Counted from the first letter of the stretch, positions 30,418-40,288 are shown. The stretch: 62,920 nucleotides of DNA from an uncultured Clostridium sp. (GCA_930982035.1 CAKNJL010000005.1:1-62920); one strand, 5' to 3'. The notes: generated from the sequence alone by a model not told the origin. Numbers and translations: made by a program.

Positions 30418-30948
30418 ATGAATTGTAATTGTGAATTTGATAAAGCTATAAAATGTTCTATAATATTTATTGTTAGTATAATTATATTAGCTATAATAGT
30501 TTTAATCATAGTTTTAAGCAATCCAAATGAACAAAAAGATATATTAACATCTATTGCTATAGAAGGAGATAATACACAACTAGGAACAGCAACAATAAAA
30601 TTTAGTCAAAATGATATTTTAATAGGAAATGCCCTAACACATGCAAAGGGAAGTGATACAATATCTATTAACGAAACAGGAATTTATCAAATATCATATC
30701 AGTTATTCGGAATAAAGGAAGGTGCGGGTTCATTTAATTTTAATGCAGTATTATTAGTTGATGATGTTCCAGTTGACAGTACATTTAATGATGGCCCAGT
30801 ACTAGAAGAACTAGTAAATAATAGAATTACTCTAACTAGTACAGTAATTTTAAGATTAAATTCTGGAAACACATTAAAATTAGCAGGAGTTTCAATAGAA
30901 GATATAGAATATCAAAAAGCAAGAATAGACATAGAAAAGATTGATTAA
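30418..30948 (+). CDS. Membrane-anchored jelly-roll (BclA C-terminal/C1q-TNF-like) protein
   Basis: N-terminal TM then GNALTHAKGSDTISINETGIYQISYQLFG...AVLLVDDVPVDST pattern typical of BclA-C/TNF-like domains. Confidence 0.55.
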   Translation: MNCNCEFDKAIKCSIIFIVSIIILAIIVLIIVLSNPNEQKDILTSIAIEGDNTQLGTATIKFSQNDILIGNALTHAKGSDTISINETGIYQISYQLFGIKEGAGSFNFNAVLLVDDVPVDSTFNDGPVLEELVNNRITLTSTVILRLNSGNTLKLAGVSIEDIEYQKARIDIEKID

Positions 30949-31059
30949 ATTCTCATTTTGGGGCCGAAAAAAATCATCGTTTTAATATTAAGATAAGAAA
31001 TAAGAATTTTTTTGTCCCTAAATTAGTATAAAAAATTTTTTAAAAATGTAAACGAAAGA

Positions 31060-31088
31060 TTGACTTTTATAATCATGTTTTATATAAT
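31060..31088 (+). promoter_or_regulatory. SigA-type promoter
   Basis: TTGACT-N17-TATAAT upstream of ORF 31180. Confidence 0.6.
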
Positions 31089-31179
31089 TAGCACAGAATA
31101 ACAAAAGTCAAGAAAGACTAAAAAGTGAATGTAAAACAAGAATGTTTTTCATTTATACAAAAGAAAAGGGGAGAGAAAT

Positions 31180-31905
31180 ATGAAAGAAAAAGAAGAAATA
31201 AAAGTAAGTTTAGGTACTGTAATAAGTATAATTATTATTTTTATACTTATAATAGCTTTAGGAATAGTGTATTATTTAGGATTTTTAAAAGAAGATGAAA
31301 GTGTTGTAGGAAGTGTAGAAAATCAAAATACTACAATTCAAACTTCAGCGCAAGATGAAAAAGTAGAAAATAATGTAAAAAATGAAAATATAACAGAAGA
31401 AACAACGAAAGAAAATGAAACAACAGAAAATCAATATCTAAATAATTTTTCAGAATCAGTTTCAGAAGAACTAGGAACAGCAAACAATATAAGGGTTGAA
31501 GATCCATTACAAGGAAGACTTGGAATTACATATGCATATGTTAATTCTAATTCAGAGGCATATATTGTGATGAACCAAAACAGTAATCTTTATAATAAAT
31601 ATGGAGAGGAATATAAGATTGCAGATGATGTTGCAAATATTTATATTTATCAATTAAATCAAAGTATAAATGAATATATATTCATATTAAAAAAAGATGG
31701 AACAGTAGAATATACTTATTTAGAATATGGATATAATGAAGATGACCTTACAGTACATAAAATAGATAAAGTTAAAGATATAACTAATATTATACAGATA
31801 TTTGGAAATGATGCAGAAGGAATAGGGGGAAATGGTGTATTATTTATAACATCAGATGGAAATTGTTTACCATATTTTAGAATCAATAGAGAAACAATAT
31901 ATTAA
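31180..31905 (+). CDS. Hypothetical membrane-anchored protein
   Basis: N-terminal TM, Thr/Glu/Asn-rich linker, C-terminal globular region. Confidence 0.6.
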   Translation: MKEKEEIKVSLGTVISIIIIFILIIALGIVYYLGFLKEDESVVGSVENQNTTIQTSAQDEKVENNVKNENITEETTKENETTENQYLNNFSESVSEELGTANNIRVEDPLQGRLGITYAYVNSNSEAYIVMNQNSNLYNKYGEEYKIADDVANIYIYQLNQSINEYIFILKKDGTVEYTYLEYGYNEDDLTVHKIDKVKDITNIIQIFGNDAEGIGGNGVLFITSDGNCLPYFRINRETIY

Positions 31906-31910
31906 ATTAA

Positions 31911-31979
31911 AACGGAACGATAGGGACGTGCTAAATCGTACCAAAATGGAACGATTTGGCACGTCCCTATCGTTCCGTT
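31911..31979. repeat. GGGACGTG palindromic element
   Basis: aacggaacgatagggacgtgctaaatcgt / acgatttggcacgtccctatcgttccgtt, one mismatch. Confidence 0.85.
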
Positions 31980-32187
31980 TTTATATTATAGGAAATACAA
32001 TTTCCTATAATATAAAAACAAAATTGCACAGAAAAATCTTTACGCTTCTTTGAGAACTTAAATACATATAGTAAAGTTAGAAAATAGGGAAAAGTTCTCA
32101 CGAAGCGAGATTTGTCCAAATTTTTTGTATAAGTTGAAAAAATATGGAAATAATTAATACAGATACATAGGAAATAAGGAGGTACTG

Positions 32188-32517
32188 ATGGAAGATTTAG
32201 ATTCAAAAAATATGATAATTTTAAAAGATTTACCATCTAATATTGTGAAAGAGGCATATGTGGTTTTTAAATCAAATAAGATGATAAAGAAATTTCAAAA
32301 GATAAATAAAAACAATGAGAAAAAGAAAGAAGAGGAAGAAAGCAATCGATATGTTGTAAAAGAAGCAGAAATGTTAGTATTAGATTATATAGAAAAAGTA
32401 GAAAAGTCAGAAAAAGAAGTTATAACAAATTCTAAAATAAATAAAAAATTAAAAAAATATGCATATATAACTAGTATAATAATTTTTATACAATTAATTT
32501 TATTAATAATTAAATAG
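32188..32517 (+). CDS. Hypothetical protein with C-terminal TM
   Basis: RBS aaggagg; charged protein ending in a hydrophobic helix. Confidence 0.55.
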   Translation: MEDLDSKNMIILKDLPSNIVKEAYVVFKSNKMIKKFQKINKNNEKKKEEEESNRYVVKEAEMLVLDYIEKVEKSEKEVITNSKINKKLKKYAYITSIIIFIQLILLIIK

Positions 32518-32706
32518 CTAATACTATAAAATTATTCAGCTATGTAACTTAAAGTGAAATTAAAAATCAAATATTAAAAAGAAATGTTATGAATTTTCTA
32601 GTAATATAATTCAGAGTGAAAAAATTAAATATTTTAATTTCAAATGAATAAAACATCTTTTCCAAACATATAGTTTAACAAGAAACTAAGGAAGAGGTGT
32701 TTTTTT

Positions 32707-33597
32707 ATGGAAAGAGCAATGACGGTAGAAGAAAGAATTAGACGAGCAGAAGAAATATATGAGCGAAGAAAAAGAAATGAAGGTCTAACAGTAGTTTCGG
32801 AAGAAAAAAAGAGTGAAAAGAAAGAAAAAAAGGATATAAAATTATTAAAAAAAATCGTAATTCAACTTATAATTTGCACATGCATATATTTAATAATTTA
32901 TACAATTCAAAATAATAAATATATATTTTCAGAAGATTTTGTAAATAAAGTAAATGAAATTATATCTCAGGATATTGATTTTGCAAAATTGTATGAAGAT
33001 ACTAAAAATTACATTATGAGTCTTTTTAATAAACAAGAAAGTCAAGAGGATAATCAAGAACAAAATACAAACACTGTAGAAGAAAATCAAAATAATAATG
33101 GTATTGGAGGAGCTGTAGAAGAGAATCAGCAAGCAGAAGAAACAAATCAAGAAACGCAGGAAAATCAAAATCTATCACAAGAAGAACAAGATATTATAAA
33201 TGTAAAAAATACAACAAGTTTTATAAAACCAGTAGAAGGGACGATAAGTTCAATCTATGGTTTTAGAGAGACCGCAACTGGAAGTGTGCCCAAAAATCAT
33301 ACAGGAGCAGATATAGCAGCACCTATGGGAACTAAGATAAAATCAGCTACAAATGGGCAAGTAGTTTTGGTTTCAGAAGAAGGGGATTATGGAAAACATT
33401 TAAAAATACAAATAGGAGAGGTAAGTATAATTTATGCACATTGTAATAACATATATGTTAAAGAGGGAGATCAAATAACACAAGGACAAGAAATAGCAGA
33501 AGTTGGTTCTACAGGTAATTCAACAGGCCCACATTTGCACTTTGAAATTAGGATATCAGAAAGGACGGTGGACCCTCAAAAAATTTTAGAATTATAA
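32707..33597 (+). CDS. M23 (LytM) peptidase, SpoIVFA/SpoIIQ-like
   Basis: HTGADIAAPMGTKIKSATNGQV ... STGNSTGPHLHFEIR; located directly upstream of spoIVFB-like gene. Confidence 0.82.
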   Translation: MERAMTVEERIRRAEEIYERRKRNEGLTVVSEEKKSEKKEKKDIKLLKKIVIQLIICTCIYLIIYTIQNNKYIFSEDFVNKVNEIISQDIDFAKLYEDTKNYIMSLFNKQESQEDNQEQNTNTVEENQNNNGIGGAVEENQQAEETNQETQENQNLSQEEQDIINVKNTTSFIKPVEGTISSIYGFRETATGSVPKNHTGADIAAPMGTKIKSATNGQVVLVSEEGDYGKHLKIQIGEVSIIYAHCNNIYVKEGDQITQGQEIAEVGSTGNSTGPHLHFEIRISERTVDPQKILEL

Positions 33598-33678
33598 GTT
33601 AATAGATTAAAACAAATTTATGGAAAGCCAAAGATAAAAGTTAAATTAATATAAATTATAAGGCTTTCAAATTTGTTA

Positions 33679-33715
33679 TAGGTTTATAGGTGACATCCTC
33701 ATAAAAACCTAAATA
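33679..33715 (+). ncRNA. Putative preQ1-I-like structured leader, copy 1
   Basis: ATAGGTTTATAGGTGACATCCTCATAAAAACCTAAAT immediately before the RBS; same architecture as 46843 and 61206. Confidence 0.45.
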
Positions 33716-33731
33716 TTCTATGAAGGAGAGT

Positions 33732-33782
33732 ATGATGTATTTAAGAATTTTAGATAATCATACAGGAAATAATGAGATTTAG
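33732..33782 (+). CDS. 16-aa leader ORF overlapping the spoIVFB-like start (MMYLRILDNHTGNNEI)
   Basis: AAGGAG RBS; tag stop at 33780-33782 overlaps the ATG-proximal codons of the next gene. Confidence 0.4.
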   Translation: MMYLRILDNHTGNNEI

Positions 33783-34467
33783 AATTGATTTAAAAATATT
33801 TATATTAATAATATTATTTCTTATAACTAATCAAATAAAAATATATGCTATGATAATGATATTTGCAATAATACACGAATTTGGTCATTTACTTGCAGGT
33901 TTAATAGTAGGAATGAAACCAGAAAAAATTGAAATAAGACCACTTGGTGTTTCAATTGAATTCAATATAAAAGAAAAGGATTATAATGTAAAAATAAAAA
34001 AGGGAAATCTTCTAGAAGTAAAAAAAATATTTGTAGCACTTGCAGGACCTTTAACTAATGCATTAATAATATGTATATTATCTATAGTTGATATTACAAA
34101 CATAAGTTACAATGATAAATTATTGATGATTTATTCTAACATATTATTAATAATATTCAATATATTTCCGATATATCCACTAGACGGTGGGAGAATATTA
34201 AAAGGTATAATATATCTCTTGAAAGGAAAGTATATAGCAGAAAAGTACATATATAATATTTCTTTTATAACATTAATAATACTAACAATATTTGCTAGCA
34301 TAATAATATTATATTTAAGAAATATTGCAATCTTTTTAGCAATAATGTTTTTATGGGGAATATTAATAAGAGAAAAAGTAATATATGAAAATAGGAAGAT
34401 TTTGTATAAAAATATAGATTGTGAACTAAAAAATCTAAAAAATCCTATTGAAAATAAATTGATTTAA
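33772..34467 (+). CDS. spoIVFB: Site-2 protease SpoIVFB-like (M50)
   Basis: IIHEFGHLLAGLIVG and YPLDGGRILKG motifs, multiple TMs. Confidence 0.85.
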   Translation: MRFRIDLKIFILIILFLITNQIKIYAMIMIFAIIHEFGHLLAGLIVGMKPEKIEIRPLGVSIEFNIKEKDYNVKIKKGNLLEVKKIFVALAGPLTNALIICILSIVDITNISYNDKLLMIYSNILLIIFNIFPIYPLDGGRILKGIIYLLKGKYIAEKYIYNISFITLIILTIFASIIILYLRNIAIFLAIMFLWGILIREKVIYENRKILYKNIDCELKNLKNPIENKLI

Positions 34468-34504
34468 TAGTAAACTATACTAAAGAAGTTTTGGAGGTAT
34501 TCAA

Positions 34505-35929
34505 ATGATAAAAAATAATAGAGGAATTACAGTAATATCATTATCAATTGCTGTTATAATAATTTTGATTGTTACAGGAATGTTAGTTTATTCGGCAAAA
34601 GATAGTGTATATGTAAAAAACTTGACAAGTATGCAAAATGATATTTCAAATTTGAGGGATAAAATTTCATTATATTATTCACAATATGGTGCCTTGCCAG
34701 CAAGCACTCCATATACAAATACAAGCATGTTATCAAGATTTCCATTAGGAGCAAATGATGATTTAAATGGATTTTTGATTATAGATTTAAAAGCTTTAGA
34801 TGGTTTAACATTGAATTATGGTAAAGATTATGAAAAATATAAAGATAATAACAGTATTGACCAATCAGAATTAATGGATATATATGTAATAAATCAAAAG
34901 AGTCATAATATATTTTATGTACAAGGTGTAGGAGTTAATGAAAATGGAACAACAAAAATGTATTATACAGATTATACAGAAGGGGATAAAGAGGCAGTAA
35001 ATATAGTTGAAGTCGAAACAGGAGTAAGGCCAGGATTAGAAATAGGAGATTATGTGAATTATACTTATGACTCATCTAGTACATATAATTTATCACAAAA
35101 TACAAGTGGATATACTGATGGAGATGTAAAGATAACTCAAACACAAGGAATGAAGTGGAGAATATTAAATATTCATGAAGATGGAACAGTAGATTTAATA
35201 AGTGAAACTCCTACAGATAGTGGACCACATTTTGGTGGATATTTAGGATATAATAATGGAGTTCTAGTTATAAATCGTATATGCAATAAATTTTATAATA
35301 ATAGTGCTTTAGGAGTAGAAGCAAGAAATATAAATTTAGAAGATATAGAATACTGGTTAAGTGAAGAAGGAATAGAAGAAAGAGACTCTTTTATAAGTGG
35401 AGGCGGTTTGCAATACGGAAAGTCAGAAAAGATAAATGGAAATGTTTATCCAAGTTTATATGCTAAAGAAAATGGAAGTGGAATAGATACAGATACTGTA
35501 AAGAAGGATGGAATAGATACGAGCGAGAATGGATATGATAGTGCAACAAAAGAAGGAAGGGCAGAAGCAAGTCAAAGTTTAACTGTAACACAAACATATT
35601 ATAGTTTTGGTTCAACTACCCCAAAAGAAAACTTTGAAAATAGTGTGATATATGATATGATTTTTGGAACAGGACAAGAATATTGGATTGCTTCACGTTA
35701 TGTTAATAGAAGAAAACAGGAGGATACAGCTCTATTTGGAATTTATGAAGTGGTTAATTATGCCATAAGTGGACAGGATTTTACAGTTTCATCAGGTTTT
35801 AATTATATGGATAATTATCAGGAAGTTTATCTTCGTCCAGTGGTTTCTATAAGACCTGATATTGAAATTACAGCAGTAGAAAATGCAGATGGAACTAGCG
35901 AAGAAAACATGCATAAAATTGTTGAATAA
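34505..35929 (+). CDS. Prepilin-like N-terminus, large extracellular protein
   Basis: MIKNNRGITVISLSIAVIIILIVTGMLVYSAKDS N-terminal helix, long secreted domain. Confidence 0.6.
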   Translation: MIKNNRGITVISLSIAVIIILIVTGMLVYSAKDSVYVKNLTSMQNDISNLRDKISLYYSQYGALPASTPYTNTSMLSRFPLGANDDLNGFLIIDLKALDGLTLNYGKDYEKYKDNNSIDQSELMDIYVINQKSHNIFYVQGVGVNENGTTKMYYTDYTEGDKEAVNIVEVETGVRPGLEIGDYVNYTYDSSSTYNLSQNTSGYTDGDVKITQTQGMKWRILNIHEDGTVDLISETPTDSGPHFGGYLGYNNGVLVINRICNKFYNNSALGVEARNINLEDIEYWLSEEGIEERDSFISGGGLQYGKSEKINGNVYPSLYAKENGSGIDTDTVKKDGIDTSENGYDSATKEGRAEASQSLTVTQTYYSFGSTTPKENFENSVIYDMIFGTGQEYWIASRYVNRRKQEDTALFGIYEVVNYAISGQDFTVSSGFNYMDNYQEVYLRPVVSIRPDIEITAVENADGTSEENMHKIVE

Positions 35930-35991
35930 AAATTATTATAAGACATTAACTATAATGTAGTCAGCCAGAATTTAATATAGTGATAAAAATT

Positions 35992-36031
35992 ACCTCAATT
36001 TTATTTCAATTATATTGAATAAAATTGAGGT
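35992..36031. terminator. Rho-independent terminator-like hairpin
   Basis: acctcaattttatttcaattatattgaataaaattgaggt followed by tttt. Confidence 0.65.
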
Positions 36032-36188
36032 TTTCAAATGTATAGTGGAATTGTTGAAAGATATCAAAAAAATAGGTAAAACATCAAGTAAGAATTTACG
36101 GAGATAAGCTATTAAAGAAAAAAATAAAAAAATGTAACAATTTTGTAACATTTTAGCAATATTTTTGTAATTTTAGCACGAAATATCA

Positions 36189-36217
36189 TTGACATTTTAT
36201 GGATTTCGTTATATGAT
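36189..36217 (+). promoter_or_regulatory. SigA-type promoter for minD
   Basis: TTGACA-N17-TATGAT. Confidence 0.65.
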
Positions 36218-36262
36218 ATACACATCAAAAATATGTGTTTTTAAATCCTAAGGAGGAAAATT

Positions 36263-37057
36263 ATGGGAGAAGTAATTGTCATAACATCAGGGAAAGGTGG
36301 AGTAGGAAAAACAACTACAACAGCAAATCTAGGATCAAGTTTAGCATTAGAAGGGAAAAAAGTAGTACTAATAGATACAGATATAGGGCTACGTAATTTA
36401 GACGTTGTAATGGGACTAGAAAACAGAATAGTATATGATATAGTAGATGTTGTAGAAGAAAAATGTAAATTAAGACAAGCATTAATAAAAGATAAAAGAT
36501 TCAAAGAATTATACCTATTACCAGCAGCCCAAACAAGAGATAAAAGCGCAGTAAATGAAGAACAGATGAGAAACTTAGTAGGAAGATTAAAAGAAGAATT
36601 TGACTACATATTAATAGATTGTCCAGCAGGAATAGAGCAAGGATTCAAAAATGCAATTGCTGGAGCAGACAGAGCAATAGTAGTTACAACAGCAGAGATA
36701 TCAGCAATAAGAGATGCAGATAGGATTATAGGACTTTTAGAATCATCAGACATAAAAAATCCGGAATTAGTCATAAATAGAATAAGACCAAACATGGTAA
36801 GAAAAGGTGAAATGATGGATGTTGATGATATTGTAGATTTATTATCAATAGATTTAATAGGTGTTGTACCAGATGATGAGCATATAATTACACAAACAAA
36901 TAAGGGAGAACCTGTAATTCAAAATAGAAGGGCACCATCAGGAAAAGCATATATCGAAATAGCAAAAAGAGTTTTAGGAGAAAAAATAGAGGTAACAATA
37001 CCAGGAAGAGAAAAAGGTTTTTTCGCAAGATTAAAAAGACTTTTTAGAAAATCATAA
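36263..37057 (+). CDS. minD: Septum site-determining protein MinD
   Basis: VITSGKGGVGKTTTTANLGSSLA ... amphipathic C-term GFFARLKRLFRKS. Confidence 0.96.
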   Translation: MGEVIVITSGKGGVGKTTTTANLGSSLALEGKKVVLIDTDIGLRNLDVVMGLENRIVYDIVDVVEEKCKLRQALIKDKRFKELYLLPAAQTRDKSAVNEEQMRNLVGRLKEEFDYILIDCPAGIEQGFKNAIAGADRAIVVTTAEISAIRDADRIIGLLESSDIKNPELVINRIRPNMVRKGEMMDVDDIVDLLSIDLIGVVPDDEHIITQTNKGEPVIQNRRAPSGKAYIEIAKRVLGEKIEVTIPGREKGFFARLKRLFRKS

Positions 37058-37086
37058 TAAAACAAAAGTTGGAGGGAAATTTAATA

Positions 37087-37812
37087 ATGTTTGAAGGCAT
37101 AATGAAATTCTTTAATAAATTAAGAAAAAAAGAAGAAAAACTAGCGTCAAATTCAAAAGATACTGCGAAAGAAAGATTACATTTAGTTCTTATGCAAGAT
37201 AGAGCAAATGTTTCAGCAGACTTTTTAGAATTAATGAAACAAGAAATAATAGAAGTAATAAAAAAATATATAGATATAGATGAAGGAGCAATAGATGTAA
37301 GGCTAACAAATAAAGAAAATGAAGATGGTACAAATGGGGCTCCAGCTTTATATGCGAATATACCAATTTTAAATATAAAAAATGATGCAAGAAAAATAGA
37401 AAAAACAAAGGAAACAGACAACAAAAGTGAAGATAAAAAAGACGAAAATCAAGAGAAAGAAAACAAAAATAATCCAGAGCAAAAAAATGAAAATAGTAAA
37501 GAACAAACAAGTGAAAAGCATAATGTAGAAGAACAAGAAACTGAAATAGAAAACAAAGAAATTTCAAACGAAAATGTAGCAGATGATGTTTCAGAAAAAA
37601 ATCAAGAAAAACCAAAAGATAATGGAAATGAAGAAGAAAAAATAAATAGCAATGACAAAAATACTGAAAAAAAAGATTCAAATAAAGAAAATAAAAGTGA
37701 AAAAGAAAATCAAAACTCTAATAAAGAAAGTAAAAATGATTATAAAAAGCAAAAAACAAATGAACAATATAAAAAAGAATACAAAAGTAAAAATAAAAAG
37801 TATAACAAATAG
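37087..37812 (+). CDS. minE: MinE with long charged low-complexity C-terminal extension
   Basis: AKERLHLVLMQDRANVSADFLELMKQEIIEVIKKYIDID MinE core followed by about 140 residues of K/E/N/Q-rich sequence. Confidence 0.88.
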   Translation: MFEGIMKFFNKLRKKEEKLASNSKDTAKERLHLVLMQDRANVSADFLELMKQEIIEVIKKYIDIDEGAIDVRLTNKENEDGTNGAPALYANIPILNIKNDARKIEKTKETDNKSEDKKDENQEKENKNNPEQKNENSKEQTSEKHNVEEQETEIENKEISNENVADDVSEKNQEKPKDNGNEEEKINSNDKNTEKKDSNKENKSEKENQNSNKESKNDYKKQKTNEQYKKEYKSKNKKYNK

Positions 37813-37954
37813 CTAGAAAATAAATACTATTTGTAAAACATATCAATTAAAAGACAAACTAAAAATAATATAGCTAATAAGATTTAAAAATTGCAGAAAA
37901 ATAGGAACTAAAGAAAAATTAAATCAAAAAAAATAATAGAAAAAGAGTGATTTA

Positions 37955-39061
37955 ATGAGAAAAAGAGAATTAAAAAATATGGAGTGGGGAATTTTAATTA
38001 CTGCAATTATTCTATGTATAATAGGAATAGTTGCATTATTTTCTGCCACGCAAGAAACTGAATATGATGAATTTACAAAGCAAATAATATGGTTTGTAGT
38101 TAGTTTAATAGCTATGGTAATAGTAATGTTTATAGACTATAATTTATTATTAAAAGCATCACCAGTATTATATGGCATATTTATAATATTATTAATAGGA
38201 GTATTGTTTACATCTCCAATTAATGGAGCCACAAGCTGGTTTAATATAGGAGCATTTTCATTTCAACCTGGTGAATTTGCAAAAGTATTTGTAATTCTAT
38301 TTTTAGCATATACAATTTTAAAAATACAACATAAAGGGCAGGATGAAATAAATAGAATAAGTAGATTACCTATAGCATTGGCAGTAGTAGGTGTGCCAAT
38401 TCTATTAATAGTAATGCAACCTGACTATGGAACAGCTTTAGCATTTATAGTAGCTATGGCTTTGATGTTATTTTCAGCAGGATTAGATAAAAAATATATT
38501 ATAGGAACCATTTTATTAATTGTAATTGCTGTTCCATTATTATATAACTTTGTCTTACCAGAACATGCAAAGCAAAGGATAGATGTATTTTTAAACCCAG
38601 AATCAGACCCTAGAGGATCAGGATATAATATAATTCAATCAAAAATAGCAATAGGTTCAGGTGGACTAACAGGAATGGGACTATTAAAAGGAAACCAAAC
38701 ACAACTAGGATTCTTATATCCTAAAACAACAGACTTTATATATTCTGTTATTGGAGAAGAAATGGGATTTATAGTAGCAGGAGCAATAATACTATTATAT
38801 GTATATTTAATAACTAAATGTATATATATTGCTAAAACTGCTAAAGATAGAGCAGGCTCATTGATAGCCATTGGAATAACAGGAATATTTTTATTCCATG
38901 TATTAGAAAATATAGGTATGGTTATGGGGCTATTACCAATAACAGGTGTACCATTACCATTCATAAGTTATGGAGGAAGTTCTCTAATTACAAACTTTAT
39001 ATGTATAGGACTTTTGTTAAATATAAGTGGAAAAAGAAAGAAAACAATATTTGTACAATAA
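37955..39061 (+). CDS. rodA: Rod shape-determining SEDS protein RodA
   Basis: SEDS family: QPGEFAKVFVILFLAY, QPDYGTALAF, GVPLPFISYGGSSLI. Confidence 0.92.
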   Translation: MRKRELKNMEWGILITAIILCIIGIVALFSATQETEYDEFTKQIIWFVVSLIAMVIVMFIDYNLLLKASPVLYGIFIILLIGVLFTSPINGATSWFNIGAFSFQPGEFAKVFVILFLAYTILKIQHKGQDEINRISRLPIALAVVGVPILLIVMQPDYGTALAFIVAMALMLFSAGLDKKYIIGTILLIVIAVPLLYNFVLPEHAKQRIDVFLNPESDPRGSGYNIIQSKIAIGSGGLTGMGLLKGNQTQLGFLYPKTTDFIYSVIGEEMGFIVAGAIILLYVYLITKCIYIAKTAKDRAGSLIAIGITGIFLFHVLENIGMVMGLLPITGVPLPFISYGGSSLITNFICIGLLLNISGKRKKTIFVQ

Positions 39062-39082
39062 ACAAAACGACAAACCGACAAA

Positions 39083-39220
39083 CCGACAAAACGGGCCAGG
39101 TCATAAAATGTATTTTTGTTTCGACAAAATATGACAAATTTTATAGTTATAAATATATAAAATCAATATTTTTTGATTTACTTATTAAAAATACATTTTA
39201 TGACCTGGCCCACATTGTCT
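39083..39220. mobile_element. MITE-like element copy B (GGGCCAGGTCATAAAATG terminal inverted repeats)
   Basis: cgggccaggtcataaaatgtatttttgtttcgacaaaatatgaca ... aaaaatacattttatgacctggccc. Confidence 0.7.
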
Positions 39221-39235
39221 TTTAAAGGAGAAAAA

Positions 39236-40210
39236 ATGAATTATATAAAAAAACTAAAAATAGGAAATGTGGAATTACCTAATAATCTAATATTAGCGCC
39301 AATGGCTGGTGTAACAAACAGACCTTTTAGAATAATATGTAAAAAATATGGTGCAGGTATGGTATGTACAGAAATGGCTAGTTCTAGAGCAATGTTTCAT
39401 AATGATTTAAAAACTAAAAGATTGTTAAATACAGAAGGGGAAGAAAGACCAATAAGTATGCAAATATTTGGTAGTGATGAAGAATCTATGATGTATGCTA
39501 CAGAACAAATCAGTAAAATAGCTGATATAGTTGATATAAATATGGGATGCCCTGCACCAAAAGTTGTAAAAAATGGAGATGGAAGTAAACTGTTATTAGA
39601 TTTAGAAAAAGCAGAAAAAATTTTAATAGCAGTTGTAAATAAATCAACAGTTCCAGTTACATTAAAAATAAGAAAAGGTTGGGATAAAGAAAATATAGTA
39701 GCAGTTGAAATTGCTAAAATAGCAGAAAGAGTAGGAATATCTGCAATAACTGTACATGGGAGAACAAGAAGTGAATTCTACACAGGAAAAGCAGATTGGG
39801 ATATTATAAAAAAAGTAAAAGAAAATGTCAAAATTCCTGTAATAGGAAATGGAGATGTAATAGATGGAGAAACAGCAAAAAGAATGTTTGAATACACTGG
39901 CGTAGATGGAATTATGATAGGGAGAGGTTCTTTTGGAAAACCATGGATATTTAAAGAAATAATGGAATACTTAGAAAATGGTAAAAAAATAGAAGAACCT
40001 ACTAATCAAGAAAAATTAGAAGTAATAAAACAGCATATAGATTTAGCAGTTGAAGAAAAGGGCGAAATAGCAGTAAAAGAATTAAGAAAACATATAGCTT
40101 GGTATACAAAAAACTTAAAAAACTCAAGTGAATTTAGAAACTCTATCAATCAGATAGAAACAAAAGAAGAATTGGTAAATAAGTTAGATGAATATTTTAA
40201 AAGTCTCTAG
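39236..40210 (+). CDS. dusB: tRNA-dihydrouridine synthase
   Basis: LILAPMAGVTNRPFRIICKKYGAGMVCTEMAS; INMGCPAPKVVKNGDGS. Confidence 0.94.
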   Translation: MNYIKKLKIGNVELPNNLILAPMAGVTNRPFRIICKKYGAGMVCTEMASSRAMFHNDLKTKRLLNTEGEERPISMQIFGSDEESMMYATEQISKIADIVDINMGCPAPKVVKNGDGSKLLLDLEKAEKILIAVVNKSTVPVTLKIRKGWDKENIVAVEIAKIAERVGISAITVHGRTRSEFYTGKADWDIIKKVKENVKIPVIGNGDVIDGETAKRMFEYTGVDGIMIGRGSFGKPWIFKEIMEYLENGKKIEEPTNQEKLEVIKQHIDLAVEEKGEIAVKELRKHIAWYTKNLKNSSEFRNSINQIETKEELVNKLDEYFKSL

Positions 40211-40219
40211 AATAAAATT

Positions 40220-40288
40220 TAGCAAGAAATTATTTTTACATTATAAAAATTCTATTTTGATAATGTAAAATAAATAAATTTCTTGCTA
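40220..40288. terminator. Long terminator hairpin
   Basis: tagcaagaaattatttttacattat ... ataatgtaaaataaataaatttcttgcta then cttttt. Confidence 0.7.

Noticed and set aside
39001-39225. 74-aa ORF and the upstream extension of dusB from 39173
   Set aside because: Lies in MITE copy B; dusB conserved start is at 39236 after AAAGGAG
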